Shown: positions 56,696-64,000 of the stretch, piece after piece
Numbering within the stretch: the stretch's first letter is position 1
Layout of the letters: each line of letters starts with the position of its first letter
Assembly (NCBI GenBank): GCA_963772635.1
Contig: CAVYYK010000044.1
Location: forward strand, 62,001 to 126,000
DNA: 64,000 bases
DNA from: JAUXFS01 sp963772635
GTDB taxonomy: Bacteria; Pseudomonadota; Alphaproteobacteria; Rhodospirillales; Defluviicoccaceae
Direction: 5' to 3'
Notes under the pieces: model-generated
Told to the model about the DNA's origin: nothing
Database searches by the model: none
Seen by the model: the letters and a program-made list of their open reading frames with translations, nothing else
Position numbers and translations under genes: made by a program

Positions 56696-59600
56696 ATGAT
56701 TAGCGCCCCGTTCTTGCCCGTCGATAAAACCGGCCTTGGCGGGGCGACAGGCGGCTACTTACTGCGCCATCTCCGCTTTACCAATTCCAAGGGGGACAGC
56801 CGCCAAGTCGACGAAAGCGAGATGCTTGCGACAACAGGACCGAAAATCGTGCTCGGTGAGCCGGGCATGGGCAAGAGCGAACTCATGCGCGAGGCGGGCC
56901 GCAAGCTTGAGGTGACCCCTATCACCGCCGTTCGTTTCATGTTGAGCAAGGATCCGGCCCAATTCGTTAAGCCACTCATTATCGACGGGCTGGACGAAGC
57001 AATGGCGCGCCGCGAGGGGGATGCCGTCGACATGATCCTGGCTCAACTGGAGGCTGCCGGCTCACCCGAGTTCATCCTGTCGTGTCGCACCCGTGAATGG
57101 CAGGCGCGTAGCGTGACGAACCTGCGTCAGATTTACGGTGCCGATCCCAGCGTTTTTGTACTCGAACCGTTGAGCCAGATGGAAGCCAGAGCCTTCCTGG
57201 TCCAGCGTTTTGCAAAGGCGAATGCGGACCATGTGCTCGATCACCTCGACAAGCATAGGCTGGCCGAACTGTATCGGAACCCCCTCACGCTCGGATTGAT
57301 GGGGCGAGTTGCCGAGTGCGATACGCACCTACCCTTGACGCGCGCAGATTTGTTCGAGCGGGTTTGTACGCTGATCTGGCCGGAGCATGGTCCCGATCGG
57401 CAGGATAGCGGGCTCGGCCAAATTACAGCCGATTCGGCGCTGTCAGCCGCCGGCGCGATCATGGCTGGGCTGCTGTTTGCCGGAGCGGAAGCTGCAAGCG
57501 TAACCGGCCCGCTGAATGTTCAGGACAGCGATGTTCGGCTTGCCGATTTCGAAACCCTGCCCGGTGCCGAGGCAGTCCGGGCGATCTTTGCATCGAAACT
57601 GTTCCAGAGCGTCGGCGTCGGACGCGCGAAGCCGCTCCATAGAGTAATCGCAGAGTATCTTGGCGCCCGATGGCTGGCGCAGCAGGCAACGACGCCGCGC
57701 GCACAGCGGCGATTGCTCGCCCAGTTGCATGGCAGCGGCGGGGTGCCGGCGAGCTTACGCGGCCTGCACGCTTGGCTCGCGTTTCAAAGCTCGGCGATGG
57801 CAGAGCAGGTGATTGCCGCCGATCCATTCGGCGTGCTGCGTTATGGCGAGACGGCGAGACTGACTGCAGCGCAAGCCGACTGCATGTTTGATGCACTATG
57901 CAGTCTGGCCGAGGTCGATCCGTATTTTCGCGTGCAGGACTGGGACAGCCACACCGCTGCTGGGCTGATGATTCCCCGACTGCGTGACAAGATCGACAGC
58001 GTAATCGTATCGGCGGAGAGTAATGAACACTTGCGGTCGCTGCTGATCGAAGGACTCGAACAAACGGAGCTTGCCGCCGATCTCAGGGCGACGTTAGAAG
58101 CCGTGTTGTTGTCGGATGAGCGCTTCTACCGCGAGCGCGACGCTGCCGCCAAAGCACTGCTTCCCCATCACGACCGAACCTGGTGGCGGCAGGCGATCGA
58201 TGACCTGCGCAATCAAGGTACGGCTGATTCCACGGAGCTTGCGCGGGACCTCCTTGAGAGACATTGACTGCGACATCTCGGATGAGCTCCTTGTCGAGAC
58301 GGTGTTTGCCGAGATGGGAGTAACGATTAGCCCGCTGCCGCAGGTCAAACATCAGCGTATACCCGGGCTTCGCAGCTATACCCGGATCATCAATTCGCTG
58401 CCAGCATCGCGGCTCGTTGGCGTGCTGAACCTTGTTGCGGAGTATGCTACTCTGGCTGATCGAACCGACTGGGAAACCCGATACGACATCGTCGAATTGA
58501 CCTCCGGTCTCATGCTTCGCGCGATTACTGAAGAGACGATACGGCCGTCAGACGCAGCGGCGGTTTGGCGCTGGCTCGGGGTACTGAAGCAATCCGAGGG
58601 CTTGTCCAGAAACAAGATTGGACAAATCCGAGACCAGCTTCAGGAGCGCAATGATCTGCGTTGGGCAATCCAGGATCACGTACTCGGTACCGCACGTCCT
58701 GAGCCGACCATTTTTGCGTCGGAGGGCGAACTTAACGAGCGCATGGTTGGCTTGGAACTACGCACCAAGGATTTGATTAGGCTTCTCGAGGAACTGGTTG
58801 GCGAAGACAACAAGAACCCAGAGTTGCGGCAGGATTGGCGGGACCTCATGCGACTTGGGATGGGTCCTGACGGGTTTGATCCTAATGTGCGCACGACCAG
58901 CCAAAAGTTTCAGCGCGGGGATGCACAGCTCGAAGCCTTCGTGCACGAGCTCGAAAATCCCAAGAAGTCGACACGGCAGATACGGCAGGAGCGTGAAGCT
59001 GCGAAGCGGTATAGAAGGAGGCGGATAGCCAACGAGACCGCCCGACGTGAATATGCTGCGGAGCGCATAGCGGTTCGCGCCGGTGACCTTGGTGCGATTT
59101 TGAAACCGGCCCAGGCCTATCTAGGACTCTTCCACGACCTGCGCCGCGATCAGCCGCCGGCCGATAAAATCGCCGAATGGCTCGGTTCCGGCCTCGGGAA
59201 CGACGCAATGGTTGGTCTCGAAGCCGTGCTTCAGCGCACTGACCTTCCAACACCCGTGGAAATCACGGAGGGCTTCGCTGCGGGCAAGACGTGGAACTAT
59301 TGCTTCGCGATAATGGGAGGCTTGCTAGCTAGACAGCGGGCGGGCAAAGGTTTTTCCGACCTGACACCCGAGGTCCGAACCACCGGGCTGCTGCTGTGCC
59401 ACAATTATCAAGGCATGTGCGTCGATGACGACCTGCCAGCGCTTCAAGAGGCGCTTGAAGCGATTGTCATTCCAACCGCCAAGGATCGCCGGAAATTCGC
59501 CCGGCTCTGGATCGAGCCGTCTCTTGCGGCAGGTTGTTCGCACGTTCCTGGTCTCCACATGCTGGCGTCTGACGAAGATTGGCAGCCGACCGGGGCAAAG

Positions 59601-60765
59601 CTCGCCGGGGACTGGCTCACGAGTTATCCAAATGTACCCGAGAATATCGAGCTCGAATTGGTCGATTGCCTCACCCATTCTGGAGCGCTGGCGACCTTGG
59701 AGTCGATCGCGGCTACGCGTGCCAGTGCAGTGTTTCGCAACCTCGATCATATGCTGGCCTGGCTTGCGATCGACGTGCTGGTACGCTTCGACGCTGTGTT
59801 GATAGACCTTGCAGGCATTGGCGCCCGAAACCCGGAATTCATCTGGTTCCTCCGCGATCGCCTCCAGCTACAACGCCATGGTAGCATGCTACCGCTCTCG
59901 CCCGCGCAGGCGAAATGGATCGTCTCGGAATTTCGCGCGCAATGGCCTTATGCGGTGATGCAGGGTAGCAGTTCGGGCGACACCAACCCCTTTGATGCGA
60001 CTGACTTTCTGCGCGCTCTGATCAACCGTATCGCCGATGACACGACTGCCGAGGCGAGTGACGCGATCCAGGCGCTGATCGCGGACCCGGTTGATAGCTA
60101 TAGCGAGCTGATCCGGCATATGGCAGCAGAACAGCAACGAAAAGCACGCCGAGGAGGATCTTGCACCGCTGCTGCCAAAAAGCCTGGCCGAGTTGCTGAT
60201 GGAAGGGCCGCCCTCCAACGCCGATGATCTCAAAGCGCTAGTCGTCGAGGAACTTGCTGTCGCCCAAAAGAAGCTTGTCGGCGACGACCTTGACCAGATC
60301 CGCGATTTCTGGAACGACGCTGGCGTGCCGCATGACGAGAACCGCTGCCGAGACCGTTTGGCCGCGTTGATCGAACCCGAACTCAAACACTATGGTGTTA
60401 TGCGCATCACCGAAGCCGACATGCCGAAGACCAAACGCGCGGATTTAGCGTTTGCCTGTGGCCAACTTCAGCTGCCGATGGAGGTAAAGGGCCAATGGCA
60501 TAAAGATGTCTGGGATGCCGCTACCGGACAGCTTGACCTGCAATACTTGATCGACTGGCGGTCGGAACAGCGCGGCATCTATTGCGTGCTGTGGTGTGGT
60601 GACCTGCCGTCCAAGTCTGGCCGGCGTTTGAAAGCTCCCCCGAAAGGCCTTAGCACGCCCAAGACGCCCGGCGAGATGCGCGAGATGCTGATCGCACAAA
60701 TCCCGAAATCGCGGCAGCCGCTGATCGACGTGGTAGTGCTCGATCTCACCGTCGGCAAGTCCTGA
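56696..60765 (+). pseudogene. STAND (NACHT-like) NTPase with C-terminal PD-(D/E)XK-like nuclease, read in three frames
   Basis: ATG 56696 follows GAGGAGCGACC. Frame 1 (to 58267) holds Walker A GEPGMGKSE (about residue 53), Walker B LIIDGLDEAM, the sensor SCRTREW, a winged-helix start (LTRADLFERV) and LHRVIAEYLGARWLA, the NACHT-type EYLAA helix. Near 58258 the frame moves by one base to IDCDISDELLVETVF and runs through about 630 residues of helical repeats to about 60145. A second one-base shift leads to KHAEEDLAPLLPKSLAELLM and a C-terminal domain with KRADLAFACG and LPMEVKGQW (D, ExK) plus a Gln/Tyr motif GQLDLQYL. Total about 1,355 residues. Both breaks are consistent with one extra base each. 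Lower GC than neighbours suggests transfer. Domain logic matches anti-phage STAND proteins with the effector at the C-terminus. Confidence 0.8.
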
Positions 60766-60830
60766 TAGGCCGGAGAGTGGGCCCCTGGCATCCGCCCCCT
60801 CGACTTCCGGTCATGGCTAAGAAATCACCA

Positions 60831-60910
60831 GTCGGGAAAGGGATGAGGCGGTTCCGCTATACGTCATATTGGCGACCGTCGAAGCGGTTGCGGCCGCTTG
60901 ACAGGGTCGG
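60831..60910 (+). repeat. 80-bp dispersed repeat, copy A
   Basis: This 80-base segment aligns without gaps to 63877-63956 at roughly four-fifths identity. The core ACGTCATATTGGCGA and the end CGCTTGACAGGGTCGG-like block are the best conserved. It lies between the NTPase-nuclease and the first PEP-CTERM gene and contains no gene. Confidence 0.75.
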
Positions 60911-61003
60911 GGTAAGCGTTCGTTGCCGGAACGGCGATATGGTTTCGGCATCAAGGGCACTCGGGCGGTACGTGACCCCGAGCGACCATTCGACATATGC
61001 GAA

Positions 61004-61028
61004 AACGGCGGTCTTCGTGACCGCCGTT
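61004..61028 (-). terminator. Intrinsic terminator of the PEP-CTERM gene
   Basis: AACGGCGGTC and GACCGCCGTT form a perfect ten-base-pair stem with a five-base loop, 27 bases past the minus-strand stop. On the minus strand the stem ends in TTTT, as expected for rho-independent termination. Confidence 0.75.
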
Positions 61029-61054
61029 CCGGGAATTGCCATCGTGCAGGGGGG

Positions 61055-61924
61055 TTATGAACCCGCGGCCCGCTTTCTCCGTCTCATCAACCCCAACCCT
61101 GCGAGGCCGAAGGCGAAGAGGGTGAGGGTGCCGGGCTCGGGAACGGCGCGCGCGACGCGGGCGAAGAAGCCGGCACGGGTCCAGTCCTCGCCGTTGAAGA
61201 TGCTCCCCATGTTGGCGAACGAGACGAGGCCGAGGCTGGTGCCGTTGTCGAAATACTCGTACGAGGCGGTAATGAGGTTGCTGGCGATCGACGGCCTGTC
61301 CAGACGCAGCAACAGCTGGTCGTTGGTGGTGTCGGCCAGCGCGGGGGCACCGACCGCGGCCAGCAGCCCGATGCTCTCGATCCCCGTGGCCACTTGGGCC
61401 ACATAATCGACGCGCTGGAACTGGATCCCGACCTGCCCGGCCTGGTTCCTGACCAGCCGAATTTCCAGCTGGTCGTCGCCGGTCATGCCCCCCGTGCCGT
61501 CGGTGAAATAGACACCGTACAATTCCCGGTTGTTGGTGGGAATGTTCACATCGAACAAGCCCTCCACCGCAAGCGTAAGGTTGCTCCTGAGTCCGGCCGC
61601 GTTTCCGGGCTGAATGTTCGTGAGCAAGGTCGCACTGTGCCTGATGAAGTTGGTGCCGCCGAAGACGTTCGCCGCCCCGGTGGCCGTGGTCATGGTCGCG
61701 ACGGTACCGGCTTCGGCGAAGGTCCCGTTCGTGCCATAGGTGGTCGGTGAACCCACTGGGGTGCTGGGCGGCGGAGTGCTATCGGCGAAGTCGTCGACCA
61801 AGATATCGGTGCCGTTCCTGGTGACCGTAAAGGTGTCGATCTCGACGAAATAGGCCGATGCCGGACCGGCCGCGAAGGCCAAGGCGATGAGCGCATTCCC
61901 CAGGGCAAATACCAGTCTTTTCAT
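61055..61924 (-). CDS. PEP-CTERM sorting domain protein
   Basis: The 289-residue protein starts at ATG 61924 after GGAGACGG. A signal peptide (LVFALGNALIALAFAAGPAS) is followed by a beta-rich domain with SATLLTNIQPGNAAGLRSNL and YEYFDNGTSLGLVSFANMGS, which resembles a lectin- or laminin-like sandwich. The C-terminus is the sorting signal VPEPGTLTLFAFGLAGLGLM and RRRKRAAGS. It should be processed by an exosortase and released or displayed with exopolysaccharide. It has its own terminator. Confidence 0.92.
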   Translation of the reverse strand: MKRLVFALGNALIALAFAAGPASAYFVEIDTFTVTRNGTDILVDDFADSTPPPSTPVGSPTTYGTNGTFAEAGTVATMTTATGAANVFGGTNFIRHSATLLTNIQPGNAAGLRSNLTLAVEGLFDVNIPTNNRELYGVYFTDGTGGMTGDDQLEIRLVRNQAGQVGIQFQRVDYVAQVATGIESIGLLAAVGAPALADTTNDQLLLRLDRPSIASNLITASYEYFDNGTSLGLVSFANMGSIFNGEDWTRAGFFARVARAVPEPGTLTLFAFGLAGLGLMRRRKRAAGS

Positions 61925-62462
61925 GTCCGTCTCCATTCCCCGTCGGCGGTCGGTCGCCGACTCGTTGTTACCGGCGCCGAGGTATTCCCCGGCAACCGCG
62001 CGGCTATCCTGCCGCAACACGAAGTCCAGCGTTTTCCAAAGGTGACGGCGAAGCATCGGGGCGCCGTCGACCGACTGCAAAAATCCCCGCTATCCGACCC
62101 CGAGCATTCAGCAAAATTCGTGCCAATTTCTTTATGTTCAAGTGTTTTCAATGAATTGGGAAAAACGCGGTTCTCGCTATTCACCAAAAGTGTAAAAAAT
62201 CCCTACGCTTCTTCCGGCGGTCCTGCCGCCGCTGGACCGGCGGGAAGGAGAATTCGTGTTTGAATAGAAATGATTAGAGGCTTTTCGCGGGCGTTATTGA
62301 AAGTGCAAGGGATTCCGACATCCGGCCCGCCGCCTGCCTGACACGATGCGCGCCTTGGCGGATTGATTATTGTTCTCAAATGGTTATTGAAAAATTGGCC
62401 GAATACGAAACTGTAAAGAATTCCGACACGTCCGGTAGAATCCAGGAATTGGAGCCCACGGC
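61925..62462. other. Intergenic region with repeated promoter-like motif
   Basis: About 540 bases with no convincing gene. Similar plus-strand motifs occur at about 62189 (TGTAAAAAATCCCTAC) and 62411 (TGTAAAGAATTCCGAC), and ATTCCGACA also at 62312. The first two share the frame TGTAAA-AAT-CC--AC. They may be regulator sites for surface-protein genes; PEP-CTERM genes often share such upstream boxes. Confidence 0.45.
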
Positions 62463-62642
62463 CATCAACAGATCGCCGTGCCGTTCGGCGTGCCGACGTT
62501 CGTCTTTGCCGGGACGCCGTTCTGGGGCGTCGACACCACCGACTTCTTCATCGACGCGTTGCGGGATCCGTCGCTGCTCGACGATGCGCAGATGAGACGG
62601 ATCGTGGCTCTTCCGGCCTCCGCGCAGCGCACCGTGTCGTAA
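62463..62642 (+). pseudogene. Relic of a 2-hydroxychromene-2-carboxylate isomerase / DsbA-like protein
   Basis: A frame ending at TAA 62640-62642 encodes AVPFGVPTFVFAGTPFWGVD then TTDFFIDALRDP, the conserved C-terminal block of HCCA isomerase/kappa-GST-like proteins (GVPTFV.DG..FWG.DR..F...AL) with the cis-proline. A short tail follows. The N-terminal thioredoxin half is missing and no start or ribosome binding site is present. Confidence 0.65.
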
Positions 62643-63054
62643 CCGGTGCCGGCTAACGGCGCCGGTACCGAAGGCGATGGGGCGCGGCCGGCACCGTTCG
62701 CCGGGGACCGCGCCCGGTTCGTCTCGTCCGGGATGCAGACGTACGTGATCGGTCCTTCGGTCGCATCGTTCGCTCAGGCGGCGGGGCGGAGCAGGACGCG
62801 GGGGCTCGCGGCGGTCGCTTGCCGATCGGGGAACGCGGCGATCTCGCCACCCTTGCCCGATCCGGTTGGTGCCGCCCGCTGCGCCGACAACTGCTGGTCG
62901 ACCACGAACGGAATGTTGCTTCGGCAGCTTGCCACTTTCTCGGCTGGATCGGCACATGGCCTGCGGGAAAACGCTGAGCTCGTTGTGAGTGGAGCCCTTG
63001 CGTGCTACAGTTACTGATTGTACCCTACGTGGGAAATCCTGGCGAACAAGGTTG
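62643..63054. other. Intergenic region with a duplicated gene tail on the minus strand
   Basis: On the minus strand a frame ending at 62774-62776 reads SNIPFVVDQQLSAQRAAP, then GSGKGGEIAAFPDRQ, then SPRVLLRPAA and stop, with good codon use up to about 62945 but no start. Its last 48 bases, with 3' flank, recur exactly at the right window edge. It may be the truncated tail of a gene whose other copy lies beyond base 64000. Confidence 0.5.
62757..62804. repeat. 48-bp exact repeat, copy 1
   Basis: Identical over 48 bases to 63953-64000, where the window ends, so the true length may be greater. It begins TCGGTCGCATCGTTCGCTCA and covers the end of a minus-strand frame (PRVLLRPAA stop). Confidence 0.9.
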
Positions 63055-63060
63055 ATGGGT

Positions 63061-63780
63061 ATGAGGAGAGCAACACTTTCGGGTTTGGCAGCGGCCGTAT
63101 TGGCGTTGCTCTGGAGCGCGACCGCCGGAGCCACCTACATCCAGGTGGCCGACAGCGGCCAAGTTGTCTCCTACACCTACTCTCAATTTCTGAACGGCAC
63201 CGGCGGCCTGGTTATCGGCCAAGCCAACGGGTATGGCGACGACGCCGGGTTCTTTTACGACCCAACCATGGACCGCTACATCCAGGTGGCCGACAGCGGC
63301 CAAGTTGTCTCCTACACCTACTCTCAGTTTCTGAACGGCACCGGCGGCCTGGTTGTCGGCCAGGCCAACGGGTATGGCGACGATGCCGGGTTCTTTTACG
63401 ACCCGACCATGGACCGCTACATCCAGGTCGCCGACAGCGGCCAAGTTGTCTCCTACACCTACTCTCAGTTTCTGAACGGCACCGGCGGCCTGGTTGTCGG
63501 CCAGGCCAGCGGGTATGGCGACGATGCCGGATTCTTTTACGACCCAACCATGGACCGCTACATCCAGGTGGCCGACACCGGCCAAGTTGTCTCCTACACC
63601 TACCCTCAATTTCTCAACGGCACCGGCGGCCTGGTTATCGGCCAGGCCAACGGATATGGCGACGATGCTGGGTTTTTCTTCGTCCCGGATCCCGTGGCCG
63701 TCCCCCTACCGTCGACGGTGGTGCTACTGGGGTTCTCTCTGGCCGCAATGAGTGCGTTCCGGCGGCGGTGCCTGACCTGA
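63061..63780 (+). CDS. PEP-CTERM protein made of four 47-residue tandem repeats
   Basis: The product is 239 residues from ATG 63061 (241 from ATG 63055; AAGG precedes both). After a signal peptide (LSGLAAAVLALLWSATAGAT) come four units of 47 residues starting at residues 26, 73, 120 and 167. Each runs YIQVADSGQVVSYTYSQFLN, then GTGGLV(I/V)GQA, and ends YDPTMDR; the fourth is cut off by the sorting signal. At DNA level the units are 141 bases (63136, 63277, 63418, 63559) and nearly identical. The C-terminus has VPLPSTVVLLGFSLAAMSAF and RRR, a PEP-CTERM variant. The role is unknown; an extracellular or envelope protein is expected. Confidence 0.88.
   Translation: MRRATLSGLAAAVLALLWSATAGATYIQVADSGQVVSYTYSQFLNGTGGLVIGQANGYGDDAGFFYDPTMDRYIQVADSGQVVSYTYSQFLNGTGGLVVGQANGYGDDAGFFYDPTMDRYIQVADSGQVVSYTYSQFLNGTGGLVVGQASGYGDDAGFFYDPTMDRYIQVADTGQVVSYTYPQFLNGTGGLVIGQANGYGDDAGFFFVPDPVAVPLPSTVVLLGFSLAAMSAFRRRCLT
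63136..63680 (+). repeat. Tandem 141-bp coding repeat, four units
   Basis: Units begin at 63136, 63277, 63418 and 63559; the last is partial. The frame is kept throughout. Differences between units are few and mostly synonymous, which points to recent expansion or ongoing homogenisation by recombination. Confidence 0.95.
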
Positions 63781-63876
63781 TCTCGCGCCGTTCGGCGCGG
63801 AACGTCTGACAATCAAACCATGTTCGGACATATGACGCAGATGCCACTAGAGTCGGGACTTTGCTACTCAGGACCC

Positions 63877-63956
63877 GTCGGGAGAGGGATCAGGTGCTTC
63901 TGCCGTACGTCATATTGGCGATCGCCGAAACGGTTGTGAACGCTTGACAGGGTCGG
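63877..63956 (+). repeat. 80-bp dispersed repeat, copy B
   Basis: Gap-free partner of 60831-60910. Its middle contains the palindrome GGCGATCGCC. It runs directly into the 48-base exact repeat at 63953, so two different duplicated segments meet here. Confidence 0.75.
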
Positions 63957-64000
63957 TCGCATCGTTCGCTCAGGCGGCGGGGCGGAGCAGGACGCGGGGG
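63953..64000. repeat. 48-bp exact repeat, copy 2 (continues past window)
   Basis: Identical to 62757-62804 up to the last base of the window. It contains the last nine codons of a minus-strand frame (PRVLLRPAA) and its TGA stop at 63970-63972. The gene itself, if intact, lies to the right of the window. Confidence 0.9.

Noticed and set aside
58250..60150. Programmed ribosomal frameshifting in the NTPase-nuclease gene
   Set aside because: No slippery heptamer or strong downstream structure was found at either site, and many other genes in the window show the same kind of one-base break.
63136..63680. Possible CRISPR array because of regular direct repeats
   Set aside because: Units are 141 bases, contiguous and coding in one frame without spacers; it is a protein repeat.

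Overview
The window is high-GC, densely coding DNA from an alphaproteobacterium, probably a Rhodospirillales-like lineage. The support is gene content and style: polyol-type solute-binding protein, BluB, fused ATP sulfurylase/APS kinase, PaaK/PaaI, PEP-CTERM surface proteins and a short palindromic repeat of a type common in alphaproteobacteria. The lineage is an inference. No rRNA or CRISPR array was seen; one tRNA (Leu, UAA) is present.

Layout. 0-5 kb: end of a malic enzyme, a livF relic, phenylacetate-CoA ligase and thioesterase, a Crp/Fnr regulator, and a broken pentameric ligand-gated channel homologue. 5-12.5 kb: HD-GYP phosphodiesterase, a very large repetitive PEP-CTERM protein, and an ACP-acyl-AMP ligase-acyltransferase fusion. 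12.9-18.8 kb: a polyol module (mannitol dehydrogenase, fructokinase, NCS1-like permease, polyol-binding protein). 19-25.5 kb: secreted proteins, metallophosphoesterase, and a guaB / gamma-carbonic-anhydrase / acetolactate-decarboxylase operon. 25.5-28.6 kb: IS5-type transposase debris, a small membrane protein, a deletion chimera of a HisD-like dehydrogenase and an SDR, and a PhyH dioxygenase. 29-34 kb: CBS protein, Dps, ribbon-helix-helix protein, and a type I secretion ABC/HlyD pair with several frame breaks. 34.5-37.3 kb: CinA-like protein, small membrane proteins, BluB, histidine phosphatase, tRNA-Leu. 37.4-43 kb: hybrid sensor kinase preceded by two periplasmic binding protein genes, one internally deleted. 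43-50 kb: lipoproteins, FAD oxidoreductase, and a repeat-bearing locus in which the 3' end of one gene recurs twice as orphan copies around a putative lipase. 50-55.7 kb: pentapeptide protein, sodium/solute symporter, Sat-CysC, YedK/HMCES.

The right end (55.7-64 kb) is accessory. It holds a divergent array of GTAGACAAAA decamers, then a roughly 1,350-residue STAND (NACHT-like) NTPase with a C-terminal PD-(D/E)XK-like nuclease, read here in three frames. Two PEP-CTERM genes follow, one made of four nearly identical 141-bp repeats, with relics and duplicated segments between them. The NTPase-nuclease is the best candidate for an undescribed defence-type system.

A caution covers the whole window. 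At least a dozen otherwise well-conserved genes carry one or more single-base frame breaks, while very long neighbours are intact. Some breaks are probably sequence errors and some genuine decay; the internally deleted and chimeric genes are genuine rearrangements unless misassembled.
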